From: JBHGYD01 sp041920415
Lineage (GTDB): Bacteria; Bacillota; Bacilli; Bacillales; Anoxybacillaceae
Length of the DNA: 47,528 nt
Direction of reading: 5' to 3'
Assembly (NCBI GenBank): GCA_041920415.1
Contig: JBHGYD010000025.1
Span: forward strand, 1 to 47,528
The notes under the pieces were generated by a model. That model was not told where the DNA came from and searched no databases. It saw nothing but the letters and a program-made list of their open reading frames with translations. The stretch's first letter is position 1; each line of letters begins with the position of its first letter. A program made the translations under genes and the position numbers. Below, piece by piece: positions 30,616 through 40,381 of this stretch.

Positions 30616-31861
30616 CTTTATGGCCAACATCGCGACGGTAAAATAACTGATCGCATCCTATTTTTGTGATTTCCTCATATACCGTTTGTTGCGCTTGCTG
30701 CAATGTCTTCCCTTTCGCAGCAATGAGCAGCACACGTCCGCCGTTTGTATATAATGTGCCGTTTTCCATTTTCGTTCCCGCGTGAAACACTAGCATACTG
30801 TCGCTCAGCTTATCAAGCCCCTCGATTACATATCCGCTTTTATAGGTATCAGGATAACCTTTAGAAGCAAGGACAACACCAATTGTTGCTTCTTGTGACC
30901 ATTTCAACTCAATTTCTTTTCCTTCTAGCAAATCAACGAGCAATTGAACAAAGTCATTTTCAAGGCGCGGCAAAACAACTTGCGCTTCCGGATCGCCAAA
31001 ACGCGCGTTAAATTCGATCACTTTTGGTCCTTGAGCTGTTGCGATTAACCCTGCATACAATATCCCTGTAAATGAACGATTTTCGGTAACAAGCGCCTTC
31101 GTAATTGGATAAATAATTTGTTCAACCGCTTGTTGTACGACATTCTCTGGAATTTGCGGCACAGGGGAATACGCCCCCATACCACCTGTATTCGGACCTT
31201 CATCGTTATCAAAGGCGCGTTTATGATCTTGGGCAATCGCCATCGGATACGCTTTTTCCCCGTGAACAAACGCCATTAACGAAAATTCTTCCCCCTCTAA
31301 ATATTCCTCAATGACGACTTGCTCGCTCGCTGCTCCGAATTTTCCTTCTACCATCATTTCACGCAACGCTTCTAACGCTTCTTGGACGGTCATCGCCACA
31401 GTTACGCCTTTTCCTGCCGCTAATCCGTCCGCTTTAATAACGATTGGTGCTCCTTTTCGTTCCACATAAGCTTTGGCTTCTTCATAGGAAGTGAATGATT
31501 GATACTCTGCTGTCGGCACGCGATATTTTTTCATTACGTCTTTCGCAAACGCTTTGCTGCCTTCAATCAACGCTGCCTCTTTCCGTGGTCCGAAAATACG
31601 AAGACTTTCCTCTTGGAAACGATTCACGATTCCGTTTAAAAGAGGCGCTTCCGGACCAACAATTGTTAAATCAATTCCCTCGTTTTTCGCAAAATGTACA
31701 AGTGCTTCCGTATCATGTTCATCAATATGAACAAGTTCAGCCATCTCAGCGATTCCGGGATTCCCCGGTGCTGCATATAGCTTTGTTACAAGAGGACTTT
31801 GCGCCGCTTTCCAAACGATGGCGTGCTCCCGTCCACCGCGGCCAATCACGAGCACCTTCAT
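30593..31861 (-). CDS. purD: Phosphoribosylamine-glycine ligase PurD
   Basis: 422 residues, equal to B. subtilis PurD. ATP-grasp enzyme making GAR from phosphoribosylamine and glycine, step 2 of purine synthesis. MKVLVIGRGGREHAIVWK opens the protein; ATP-grasp motifs include PIVIKADGLAAGKGV, EGEEFSLMAFV and EFNARFGDPEAQV. The ATG at 31861 is preceded by GAGGTG; a GTG three codons upstream is part of that box. Last gene of the operon. Confidence 0.96.
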   Translation of the reverse strand: MKVLVIGRGGREHAIVWKAAQSPLVTKLYAAPGNPGIAEMAELVHIDEHDTEALVHFAKNEGIDLTIVGPEAPLLNGIVNRFQEESLRIFGPRKEAALIEGSKAFAKDVMKKYRVPTAEYQSFTSYEEAKAYVERKGAPIVIKADGLAAGKGVTVAMTVQEALEALREMMVEGKFGAASEQVVIEEYLEGEEFSLMAFVHGEKAYPMAIAQDHKRAFDNDEGPNTGGMGAYSPVPQIPENVVQQAVEQIIYPITKALVTENRSFTGILYAGLIATAQGPKVIEFNARFGDPEAQVVLPRLENDFVQLLVDLLEGKEIELKWSQEATIGVVLASKGYPDTYKSGYVIEGLDKLSDSMLVFHAGTKMENGTLYTNGGRVLLIAAKGKTLQQAQQTVYEEITKIGCDQLFYRRDVGHKAIARAFS

Positions 31862-31876
31862 TTTTTTCACCTCATT

Positions 31877-33415
31877 TTAATGTTTAAAATGACGCACACC
31901 GGTAAAGGCCATAGCAATTCCGTATTCGTCCGCCTTTTTAATCGAATCTTCATCGCGAATCGAGCCACCTGGTTGAATAATCGCCGTAACTCCCGCTTTT
32001 GCGGCTGCTTCTACGGTATCGTCCATCGGGAAAAATGCATCGGATGCTAAGGCAGCGCCTTGAGCTTTCTCGCCTGCTTGTTCAATCGCGATTTTCGCTG
32101 CGCCAACACGGTTCATTTGACCCGCACCAACGCCGATCGTCATACCATCTTTCGCTAACACAATCGCGTTCGATTTCACATGCTTGACGACTTTCCAAGC
32201 GAGTTTCAAGTCTTCCCATTCTTTTTCTGTCGGCTCGCGTTTTGTGACAATCTTAATCTGAGCATCATCTAACGTATATACGTCTTCATCTTGAACTAAT
32301 AAACCACCTTGTACGGAAACAAGGAACGATTCTTTCTTTTTCTCTGTGTCGAAATCGATCGTTAACAAACGAATATTTTTCTTTTGCGTTAAAATTTCCA
32401 TTGCTTCAGCGCTAAAGGATGGTGCAATAATAATTTCTAAAAAGATTTCGTGCATTTTTAACGCTGTAGCTTTATCCACTTCCCGATTGAGAGCAACAAT
32501 GCCGCCAAAAATCGATGTTGGGTCTGCTTCATAAGCTCTTGTGAATGCTTCGTAAATGGTCGCGCCGACACCTACTCCGCACGGGTTCATATGTTTCACT
32601 GCCACAGCTGCCGGCTCCGTAAACTCTTTCACAATTTGTAACGCCGCATTCGCGTCATTAATATTGTTGTATGACAATTCTTTTCCATGCCATTGTTTCG
32701 CAGCAGCAATGGAGAAAGATGAGCCTAACGGTTTTTTGTAGAACGCTGCTTTTTGATGCGGGTTTTCCCCGTAACGTAAGTCTTGTTTTTTCTCAAATGT
32801 AATCGTAAGCGACTCCGGATACTCTTCACCGACAATGTTAGTCAAGTACTCGGCAATCATTGCGTCATATGCAGCGGTGTGACGAAATACTTTTGCCGCC
32901 AGTTTCAAGTTTGTTTCTTGAGAAACCGTTCCGTTTTCTTTTAATTCGTGTAAGACCGTTTCATAATCAGCTGGGTCCACGACAACTGTTACATATTGAT
33001 GGTTTTTTGCCGCAGCACGAAGCATAGTTGGACCGCCAATATCAATGTTTTCAATCGCTTCTGCAAACGTTACATCACGTTTGGCAATCGTTTGTTGGAA
33101 CGGATATAAATTGACAACCACTAAATCAATTGGCTGAATATGATGCTCGTTCAGTTGTTGGCGATGATGCTCATCGTCTCGAATAGCAAGCAACCCTCCA
33201 TGAATCATCGGGTGAAGCGTCTTCACACGACCATCTAAAATTTCCGGAAATCCCGTAACATCGGAAATGCTAATGACAGGAATCCCTTCATCTTCTAACG
33301 CTTTCTTCGTTCCGCCTGTAGAGATAATTTCGATACCTAACTCTGACAATTGTCTTGCAAAAGAGACGATTCCCTCTTTGTTCGAAACGCTAATTAATGC
33401 ACGTTTTACTGCCAT
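31877..33415 (-). CDS. purH: Bifunctional AICAR formyltransferase / IMP cyclohydrolase PurH
   Basis: 512 residues, steps 9 and 10, ending in IMP. The N-terminal MGS-fold cyclohydrolase (1-195) has ALISVSNKEGIVSFARQL, ISTGGTKKAL and GRVKTLHPMIHGG. The C-terminal transformylase has LRYGENPHQKAAFY, AVKHMNPCGVGVG (with the catalytic Lys-His) and IIQPGGSIRDED. It starts 15 bases after purN. Confidence 0.97.
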   Translation of the reverse strand: MAVKRALISVSNKEGIVSFARQLSELGIEIISTGGTKKALEDEGIPVISISDVTGFPEILDGRVKTLHPMIHGGLLAIRDDEHHRQQLNEHHIQPIDLVVVNLYPFQQTIAKRDVTFAEAIENIDIGGPTMLRAAAKNHQYVTVVVDPADYETVLHELKENGTVSQETNLKLAAKVFRHTAAYDAMIAEYLTNIVGEEYPESLTITFEKKQDLRYGENPHQKAAFYKKPLGSSFSIAAAKQWHGKELSYNNINDANAALQIVKEFTEPAAVAVKHMNPCGVGVGATIYEAFTRAYEADPTSIFGGIVALNREVDKATALKMHEIFLEIIIAPSFSAEAMEILTQKKNIRLLTIDFDTEKKKESFLVSVQGGLLVQDEDVYTLDDAQIKIVTKREPTEKEWEDLKLAWKVVKHVKSNAIVLAKDGMTIGVGAGQMNRVGAAKIAIEQAGEKAQGAALASDAFFPMDDTVEAAAKAGVTAIIQPGGSIRDEDSIKKADEYGIAMAFTGVRHFKH

Positions 33416-33430
33416 GTTCTTCGACCCTTT

Positions 33431-33997
33431 CTACTGTTCAAGCAATTTTTTTAACACTTCTGGATATAGCTGATGCTCTAGTTCGTGAATTTTTGCTTCA
33501 AGTTGTTCACGTGATTCCCCTTCATGAATCGGGATCGCGCGTTGAGCGATAATCGGTCCTGTATCCATCCCTTCATCGACATAATGAACCGTTACTCCCG
33601 TTATTTTTACACCAGCACGATACGCCTGTCCAATTGCATCTTTCCCTGGAAAAGCAGGTAAAAGAGAGGGATGAATATTGACGATTCGCCCTTCGTAAGC
33701 GGCGAGCAGCGTCGGACCGATTAAGCGCATATAACCAGCTAGAGCGACGAACTCGATTTCTTTTTCTTTTAATTGTGTTAAAATTTCTTGTTCAAAGTCT
33801 GCTTTTGTTGCATAATCTCTTGGACGAAAAACGAATGTCGGAATTTGCTCTTTTTTCGCTCGCTCGATCACTTTTGCTTCGGGGCGATCACACACTAATA
33901 AAGCCACTTCGGCTTGTAAATCCCCGTTTTTTACTGCGTCTACAATCGCTTGAAAGTTTGTCCCGCTTCCTGAGGCAAAAATGGCGATCCGCTTCAT
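33431..33997 (-). CDS. purN: Phosphoribosylglycinamide formyltransferase PurN
   Basis: 188 residues, formyl-THF dependent GAR transformylase, step 3. IAIFASGSGTNFQAI binds the phosphate, and the catalytic block is NIHPSLLPAFPGKDAI with the conserved Asn-His. GVTVHYVDEGMDTGPII supplies the Asp. It overlaps purM by four bases (ATGA). Confidence 0.96.
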   Translation of the reverse strand: MKRIAIFASGSGTNFQAIVDAVKNGDLQAEVALLVCDRPEAKVIERAKKEQIPTFVFRPRDYATKADFEQEILTQLKEKEIEFVALAGYMRLIGPTLLAAYEGRIVNIHPSLLPAFPGKDAIGQAYRAGVKITGVTVHYVDEGMDTGPIIAQRAIPIHEGESREQLEAKIHELEHQLYPEVLKKLLEQ

Positions 33998-35034
33998 TCT
34001 ATTTTCCCTCCAGCAAATAAAACCCCTTCTCCCTTTTTCACGCGGCCAATTAAATACGCTTTTTCACCAAGCTGTTCCAAACGCGCAATCAGTGGATGAA
34101 TGATTTCACTGTCCACCGCCATCACTAAACCGATTCCCATATTAAAAATATTAAACATTTCCTTACGTGCAAGCTTTCCTTTTTCTTGTAACAGATCAAA
34201 AATAGGGGGAACGGGCCATGAACCATAATCGATTTCTGCACATAAACCGCTCGGCAGCATGCGCGGAATATTTTCAATAAATCCACCACCCGTAATGTGA
34301 GCCATTCCTTTCACATCAAATTCGTTCATGACCGTTATTAATGATTTTACATAAATGCGCGTCGGTTTCAGCAACTCTTCACCTAAAGAAACTGATAAAC
34401 GGTTATATGTTTGATGAAGATTTAATTTCGCTTCATCGAGAACAATTTTCCGAACAAGTGAGTATCCGTTGCTATGAAGCCCATTTGATGCGAGACCAAT
34501 TAATGCATCGCCTTCCTGAATTCTCTCACCAGTAATTAATCTCGATTTTTCAGCAATTCCAACAGCAAACCCGGCGACATCGTATTCATCTTCATTATAC
34601 ATCCCTGGCATTTCCGCTGTCTCGCCACCAATGAGCGCACAACCCGCTTGCACGCAGCCATCCGCAATCCCTTTGACAATTTGCTCAATTTTTTCCGGAA
34701 CGGCTTTTCCACAGGCAATATAGTCGAGGAAAAATAATGGCTCGGCTCCTTGCACAACGATGTCGTTGACGCACATCGCTACACAGTCAATGCCAATCGT
34801 GTCATGCTTATTCATCATAAAAGCAAGCATTAATTTTGTTCCGACCCCGTCCGTTCCAGAAACTAAGACAGGCTCTTGATATCCGAATTTCGATAAATCA
34901 AACATACCGCCAAAGCTGCCAAGACCGCCAAGCACTTCCGGACGAGTCGTCTTTTGTACATGCTTTTTCATGAGCGAAACCGCTTTGTAACCGGCTTCGA
35001 TATCGACGCCCGCTTGTTTATATGCCTCCGCCAC
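33994..35034 (-). CDS. purM: Phosphoribosylformylglycinamidine cyclo-ligase PurM
   Basis: 346 residues, AIR synthetase, step 5. ATP-binding landmarks include SGTDGVGTKLMLAF, GIDCVAMCVNDIVVQGAEPL and LIGGETAEMPGMY, and HITGGGFIENIPRML is the C-terminal signature. It belongs to the same ATP-binding fold as PurL. It starts 15 bases after purF. Confidence 0.97.
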   Translation of the reverse strand: MAEAYKQAGVDIEAGYKAVSLMKKHVQKTTRPEVLGGLGSFGGMFDLSKFGYQEPVLVSGTDGVGTKLMLAFMMNKHDTIGIDCVAMCVNDIVVQGAEPLFFLDYIACGKAVPEKIEQIVKGIADGCVQAGCALIGGETAEMPGMYNEDEYDVAGFAVGIAEKSRLITGERIQEGDALIGLASNGLHSNGYSLVRKIVLDEAKLNLHQTYNRLSVSLGEELLKPTRIYVKSLITVMNEFDVKGMAHITGGGFIENIPRMLPSGLCAEIDYGSWPVPPIFDLLQEKGKLARKEMFNIFNMGIGLVMAVDSEIIHPLIARLEQLGEKAYLIGRVKKGEGVLFAGGKIE

Positions 35035-35049
35035 CTAAAGCTCCCCCTT

Positions 35050-36462
35050 TTATTGTTTTGACGTTAGCTGTTGTAATTCTTTACATGTATTCGTCGGATA
35101 GGCTCCTGTAAAACATGCCATGCATTGTCCACGTAATGGAGAGTCTTTCGGACGTCCAATCGCTTCAAGCAACCCTTCATGGCTTAAAAACGCTAGTGAA
35201 TCCGCACCAATAATTTGCCGAATTTCTTCTACGGTATACGTAGAAGCAATAAGCTCTTCCTTTGTTGATGTATCGATCCCGTAAAAACAAGGATGTGTAA
35301 TCGGTGGTGAGCTAATGCGAACGTGTACTTCCGTTGCACCCGCTTCTCGAAGCATCGTCACAATTCGCTTACTTGTTGTTCCGCGAACGATCGAATCATC
35401 AACCATTACGACCCGCTTGCCTGCTACAACCCCACGTACAGGAGAAAGTTTCATTTTCACTCCTTGCTCGCGTAGCGATTGCGATGGTTGAATGAACGTA
35501 CGTCCGACGTAACGGTTTTTAATTAAACCAAGTTCATATGGAATCCCTGTCGCTTCAGCATAGCCAATCGCTACAGAAATGCTCGAATCCGGAACACCTG
35601 TGACAATATCCGCTTCAACAGGGGCTTCGAACGCCAAACGCTTTCCAAGATTTTTGCGGGCCGTGTGAATATTAATTCCATCGACATTGCTGTCAGGACG
35701 GGCAAAGTAAATGTATTCCATACTACAAATCGAGCGCGTCCGTTTGGATGCAAACCGTTCGGAATGAATCCCCTCTTCATTGATGATAATGAGTTCCCCC
35801 GGTTCCACTTCACGCTCGTATGTGGCTCCGACCACATCAAACGCGCATGTCTCTGAAGCGACAACATACGCGTTGCCGAGCCGACCAATGGAGAGCGGAC
35901 GAAATCCATAAGGATCTAGCGCAATATACAATTCTGTTTCTGTCAACAAAAGAAACGCAAATGCCCCTTCTAAATAGGTTAACGCTTCTTTCATTTGCTC
36001 TTTTAATGTTGGTGCATGGCTTCGACGAATGAGATGGGCCAATACTTCCGTATCTGATGTTGTTTGAAAAATGCTTCCTTGTTGTTCTAACTGAATTTTT
36101 AGCTCTGTCGCATTGACTAAATTTCCGTTATGCGCCAAAGCGAGGCTACCGCTTTGCGAGCGGAACAAAAGAGGCTGCACGTTTTCATAGCCCCCGCCTC
36201 CAGCCGTCGAATAACGGACATGACCAATCGCTGCCATTCCATGCAACGATTGAAGCTCACCATTGCTGAACACTTCTGTCACGAGCCCCAATCCTTTATG
36301 CCCTTTTAATGCGCCATGATGAGCAACAACAATTCCTGCGCCTTCTTGGCCCCGATGCTGCAAGCTATGCAAACCGTAATACGCCACTTGTGCCGCTTCC
36401 TCGTGCCCCCAAATACCAAAAATGCCGCACTCCTCGTTTAAACCTTTGATTTCAGCAAGCAT
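35050..36462 (-). CDS. purF: Amidophosphoribosyltransferase PurF
   Basis: 470 residues, first committed step (PRPP plus glutamine to phosphoribosylamine). A short propeptide, MLAEIKGLNEE, precedes CGIFG, so the Cys becomes the N-terminal nucleophile after cleavage, as in B. subtilis. The glutaminase domain has HRGQEGAG and LAHNGNLVN; the transferase domain has the PRPP motif VVMVDDSIVRGTT. Four Cys positions (for example CSMEY, CFYG, GQCMACF) fit an Fe-S cluster enzyme. The ATG at 36462 follows AAAGGAG and lies inside the purL 3' end (25-base overlap). Confidence 0.96.
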   Translation of the reverse strand: MLAEIKGLNEECGIFGIWGHEEAAQVAYYGLHSLQHRGQEGAGIVVAHHGALKGHKGLGLVTEVFSNGELQSLHGMAAIGHVRYSTAGGGGYENVQPLLFRSQSGSLALAHNGNLVNATELKIQLEQQGSIFQTTSDTEVLAHLIRRSHAPTLKEQMKEALTYLEGAFAFLLLTETELYIALDPYGFRPLSIGRLGNAYVVASETCAFDVVGATYEREVEPGELIIINEEGIHSERFASKRTRSICSMEYIYFARPDSNVDGINIHTARKNLGKRLAFEAPVEADIVTGVPDSSISVAIGYAEATGIPYELGLIKNRYVGRTFIQPSQSLREQGVKMKLSPVRGVVAGKRVVMVDDSIVRGTTSKRIVTMLREAGATEVHVRISSPPITHPCFYGIDTSTKEELIASTYTVEEIRQIIGADSLAFLSHEGLLEAIGRPKDSPLRGQCMACFTGAYPTNTCKELQQLTSKQ

Positions 36463-38666
36463 GGAATAGCTCCTTTCCACACGCTTCTCATTTGTTCAAC
36501 TGAAAGATGCACAACTGCTTCACTATGCTCATGTTCGATGAGAAGCGTTGCATCCTCTGTTACTTCACCAATAAGGTTTGCTTCGACTAATTCTTCAAAT
36601 TTCGCTTGGTGTTCCTTTTTCACTGAAACAATGAAACGAGATTGCGTTTCGCTAAATAATTCCGTCACGATGTCACCGCTTACGGTCACTTTTGCTCCTA
36701 GTCCGTTAGCGTTCATAACACATTCAGCAAGCGCAACGGCTACACCGCCTTCTGCCACGTCATGTGCTGAAGCAACGACCCCAGCGCGAATCGCCGTAAG
36801 AAGTTCATTTTGTCGCTTTGCCTCGACCTCTAAATCGATGCTTGGTGCTTTACCAAAAATGTTACCGTTCAATAATTTTTGCAATTCACTTCCGCCAAAT
36901 TCTGGCTTGGCCTCGCCAATGACATAAATAAGATCGCCCGCTTGTTTAAATTCTTGCGTCGTAATATGTTTCAAATCTTCCACTAAGCCAACCATACCGA
37001 CAACAGGGGTCGGATAGACTGCTTCTCCATTCGTTTCGTTGTAAAGCGATACATTCCCGCTAATAACAGGGGTTTCTAACGCACGGCACGCCGCACTCAT
37101 CCCATCGACCGCTTTTTCTAACTGCCAGAAGATTTCTGGTTTTTCTGGGTTACCAAAATTTAAACAGTCTGTAATCGCTAAAGGCTTAGCTCCCGAACAA
37201 ACAACATTCCGTGCCGCTTCAGCAACAGCGATTTTTCCGCCTGTTTCCGGATCTAAATAAATGTAGCGAGAGTTGCAATCCGTTGTCATTGCCAACGCTT
37301 TATTCGTACCACGAATACGTACGACAGCGGCATCAGAACCGGGAGCAACAACCGTATTTGTCCGCACCATATAGTCGTATTGTTGATACACCCACTCTTT
37401 ACTTGCAATCGTCGGCTGTGCTAATAAAGAAAGCAGTGTTTCCTCATAGTTTTCCACGTGTGGAATGTAAGACGCCATCTCTTGAAACTCGCGATAATAC
37501 GCTGGCTCTTTCGATGGTTTATGGTAAACAGGTGCGTCTTTGGCTAATGCATCCACTGGAATTTCCGCCGCTACTTCGCCGCGAAAATAAAGACGAAGCA
37601 TTTTGTCATCAGTTACTTTACCAATCGCTTTTGCCTCAAGTCCGTATTTCGCAAATAAATCATAAATTTCTTGTTCACGACCTTTTTTCACGACAAGAAG
37701 CATGCGTTCTTGCGACTCAGAAAGCATCATTTCGTATGGTGTCATACCTGTTTCACGCTGCGGCACTAAATCAAGGTTCATTTCAATACCATACCCCGCT
37801 TTACTCGCCATTTCCGCAGATGAACTTGTTAATCCTGCCGCTCCCATATCTTGAATACCAACTAACGCATCTGATTTGATGACTTCTAAACATGCTTCAA
37901 GCAACAGTTTTTCCATAAATGGGTCGCCTACTTGAACAGCCGGACGTTTTTCCTCAGAGGCTTCTGTTAACTCTTCGGAAGCAAACGTCGCACCATGAAT
38001 GCCGTCACGTCCTGTTTTTGCACCAACATACATCACCGTGTTGCCGACGCCTGATGCCACTCCTCGTTGAATATCCTCATGACGAATAATGCCCACACAC
38101 ATTGCGTTCACTAGCGGGTTGCCTTCATAGGCCGGATCAAATTGCACTTCCCCGCCAACGGTTGGAATACCGACGCAGTTTCCGTAACCGGCAATACCAG
38201 CTACCACATTTTCTAATAAATATTTTACGCGCGGAGACGTTAGTTCTCCAAAACGGAGCGAGTTTAATAGCGCAATCGGACGAGCTCCCATCGAGAACAC
38301 ATCGCGAATAATGCCGCCGACACCTGTAGCCGCGCCTTGATATGGCTCAATCGCTGATGGATGGTTATGGCTTTCAATTTTGAACACAACTGCCAAGTCA
38401 TCGCCAATATCAACAATACCCGCTCCTTCTCCCGGACCTTGAAGCACCTTTTCACCGTCGGTTGGGAATTTTTTTAATACTGGTTTTGAGTTTTTATAGC
38501 TGCAATGCTCGGACCACATGACCGAGAAAATGCCCGTTTCCGTATAATTCGGTAAGCGACCGAGAATTTTCTCAATCATTGCAAACTCTTCATCCGTCAA
38601 TCCCATTTCGCGGTAAATTTTTTCTTCTTTAATCATCGTTGGACTTGGCTCAAGTAGTAACGACAT
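36438..38666 (-). CDS. purL: FGAM synthase large subunit PurL
   Basis: 742 residues, the small-type PurL that works with PurQ and PurS in FGAM synthase, step 4. Motifs include MWSEHCSYKNSKP, KIESHNHPSAIEPYQGAATG with the catalytic His, GIGRDVF-like and the second half VPGSDAAVVRIRGT and SGNVSLYNE. It overlaps purQ by 17 bases and purF by 25, typical for tight coupling. Confidence 0.97.
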   Translation of the reverse strand: MSLLLEPSPTMIKEEKIYREMGLTDEEFAMIEKILGRLPNYTETGIFSVMWSEHCSYKNSKPVLKKFPTDGEKVLQGPGEGAGIVDIGDDLAVVFKIESHNHPSAIEPYQGAATGVGGIIRDVFSMGARPIALLNSLRFGELTSPRVKYLLENVVAGIAGYGNCVGIPTVGGEVQFDPAYEGNPLVNAMCVGIIRHEDIQRGVASGVGNTVMYVGAKTGRDGIHGATFASEELTEASEEKRPAVQVGDPFMEKLLLEACLEVIKSDALVGIQDMGAAGLTSSSAEMASKAGYGIEMNLDLVPQRETGMTPYEMMLSESQERMLLVVKKGREQEIYDLFAKYGLEAKAIGKVTDDKMLRLYFRGEVAAEIPVDALAKDAPVYHKPSKEPAYYREFQEMASYIPHVENYEETLLSLLAQPTIASKEWVYQQYDYMVRTNTVVAPGSDAAVVRIRGTNKALAMTTDCNSRYIYLDPETGGKIAVAEAARNVVCSGAKPLAITDCLNFGNPEKPEIFWQLEKAVDGMSAACRALETPVISGNVSLYNETNGEAVYPTPVVGMVGLVEDLKHITTQEFKQAGDLIYVIGEAKPEFGGSELQKLLNGNIFGKAPSIDLEVEAKRQNELLTAIRAGVVASAHDVAEGGVAVALAECVMNANGLGAKVTVSGDIVTELFSETQSRFIVSVKKEHQAKFEELVEANLIGEVTEDATLLIEHEHSEAVVHLSVEQMRSVWKGAIPCLLKSKV

Positions 38667-39336
38667 GTGCTTCCCTCCAGTATTTCACGATTGATTGGAA
38701 CAACTTTAATCCGTCAGCGCTGCCAAGCAGCTCGTCAACTGCCCGCTCCGGATGCGGCATCATCCCAAGCACATTTCCTTTTTCATTGATGATTCCCGCA
38801 ATGTTTTCTAAGCTTCCATTCGGATTTTCACCATAGTAGCGAAATACGATTTGCCGATTTTCGATTAGTTTTTTCAACGTTTCCTCATCACAGTAATAGT
38901 TGCCTTCACCATGAGCGATTGGAATCGTGATGATTTCGTCTCTTTCGTAAGCAGATGTAAACATCGTTTCATTATTTTCTACTCGCAATTCTATGGGACG
39001 GCAAATGAATTTTAGACTGTTATTACGACGCATCGCCCCTGGCAATAGCCCTGCTTCAAGCAAAATTTGAAACCCATTGCAAACCCCTAAAATCGGCTTT
39101 CCTTCCTCGGCGGCTTTCATGATTGCTTTCATCACGTTTGAAAAGCGTGCAATCGCTCCAGAGCGGAGATAATCGCCATACGAAAAACCACCTGGAAGAA
39201 GAATTCCGTCAAACTCGTCTAAGTTGTCGGCATCATGCCAAACATACTCGACTTCTTCACCTAGTTCATCTTTAATCGCATGATACATGTCGACATCACA
39301 GTTGGAACCCGGAAAAACAACGACAGCGAATTTCAC
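38650..39336 (-). CDS. purQ: FGAM synthase glutaminase subunit PurQ
   Basis: 228-residue class I glutamine amidotransferase that feeds ammonia to PurL. VVFPGSNCDVDMYHA opens it; LLPGGFSYGDYLR, the nucleophile elbow LGVCNGFQIL (Cys near 86) and the His-Glu pair in MMPHPERAVDEL are all present. It overlaps purS by four bases. Confidence 0.97.
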   Translation of the reverse strand: MKFAVVVFPGSNCDVDMYHAIKDELGEEVEYVWHDADNLDEFDGILLPGGFSYGDYLRSGAIARFSNVMKAIMKAAEEGKPILGVCNGFQILLEAGLLPGAMRRNNSLKFICRPIELRVENNETMFTSAYERDEIITIPIAHGEGNYYCDEETLKKLIENRQIVFRYYGENPNGSLENIAGIINEKGNVLGMMPHPERAVDELLGSADGLKLFQSIVKYWREAHVVTT

Positions 39337-39587
39337 TGTACAACTACCTCCTCGATTTCATAGCGGTAGTCTTCAATCACCGTATTGGCCAACAGCTTTT
39401 CACACATTTCGCGCACAAGTTCATCGATATTGCGTTCACTTTTCTCAATAACAAGTTCCATAAACTTGCCGATTCGCACATCTTGCACTTCATTGTAAGA
39501 CAAGCTATGAAGAGCTCCTTTCACTGCATTTCCTTGCGGGTCTAATACGCTTTCTCTTAATGTTACATACACTTTTACTTTGTACAT
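39333..39587 (-). CDS. purS: FGAM synthase subunit PurS
   Basis: 84 residues, the small dimer that bridges PurQ and PurL. KVKVYVTLRESVLDPQGNAV and the C-terminal ANTVIEDYRYEIEE are family signatures. It overlaps purC by 13 bases and purQ by four. Confidence 0.96.
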   Translation of the reverse strand: MYKVKVYVTLRESVLDPQGNAVKGALHSLSYNEVQDVRIGKFMELVIEKSERNIDELVREMCEKLLANTVIEDYRYEIEEVVVQ

Positions 39588-40303
39588 TCGGTTTGACCTC
39601 CTAGTCTTTGTAGAACAATTTCATATGCGTCGGTTAAGTTCCCTAAATCTCTGCGGAATACATCTTTGTCAAGTTTTTCGTTTGTCTCTATATCCCATAA
39701 ACGGCAAGTATCCGGGGAAATTTCATCCGCCAATACAATTTTCCCTTCTGCATCGAAGCCGAATTCGAGTTTAAAATCAATCAATCGGACGTGGCAGGCT
39801 TGGAAATGTTGGATGAGGATCTCATTGACTTTTAAAGCTAATTCCTTCAAAACAGCAATTTGTTCTGAGGTCGCCAGCTTTAAAATGGCAATGTGGTCTT
39901 CCAACAAGAGAGGGTCGCCAAGATCGTCATTTTTGTAATAAAACTCAATGAGCGGTTTTTCTAAGCTTGTTCCTTCGGCGATGCCGAGCCGCTTCGCAAG
40001 ACTCCCAGCGACATAATTGCGGACAACAACTTCAAGAGGGATAATCGTTACTTTTTTAACGAGCTGTTCAGTAGCGGATAGTTTTTTGATAAAATGATTG
40101 TCAATTCCAGCACTATGAAGCTTGGAAAATAGTAAGCTTGTAATTTCGTTATTTAAACGCCCTTTTCCAACAATCGTAGCTTTCTTTTCACCATTAAACG
40201 CGGTCGCGCTGTCTTTATACTCAATCCAAAGAACATTCTCTTCATCCGTCATATACACTTTTTTTGCTTTTCCTTCATAAAGTAGCTCTAGCTTTTTGAC
40301 CAT
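39575..40303 (-). CDS. purC: SAICAR synthase PurC
   Basis: 242 residues, step 7, joining CAIR with aspartate. LLYEGKAKKVY at the N-terminus, VVVRNYVAGSLAKRLG, DFKLEFG and LADEISPDTCRLWD are the family motifs. It follows purB after 78 bases, the largest gap in the operon, which contains a strong hairpin. An AGGAGG box precedes the ATG. Confidence 0.97.
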   Translation of the reverse strand: MVKKLELLYEGKAKKVYMTDEENVLWIEYKDSATAFNGEKKATIVGKGRLNNEITSLLFSKLHSAGIDNHFIKKLSATEQLVKKVTIIPLEVVVRNYVAGSLAKRLGIAEGTSLEKPLIEFYYKNDDLGDPLLLEDHIAILKLATSEQIAVLKELALKVNEILIQHFQACHVRLIDFKLEFGFDAEGKIVLADEISPDTCRLWDIETNEKLDKDVFRRDLGNLTDAYEIVLQRLGGQTECTK

Positions 40304-40346
40304 GATACAGGCCTCCTAATACAGAATATTAAGAATTCTCCTTTTA

Positions 40347-40379
40347 CCACATAGGTAAGGAATCCCCTTACCTATATGG
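40347..40379 (-). promoter_or_regulatory. Hairpin between purB and purC without T-tract
   Basis: CCACATAGGTAAGG (40347-40360) and CCTTACCTATATGG (40366-40379) form 14 pairs with one G-U and a five-base loop, two bases past the purB stop. There is no U run after it, so it is more likely an mRNA-stability or processing element than a terminator. Confidence 0.55.
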
Positions 40380-40381
40380 CA

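Noticed and set aside
36538..37879. Long plus-strand frames (129 and 222 codons) within purL
   Set aside because: purL is complete and typical on the other strand; these are antisense shadows without start signals.
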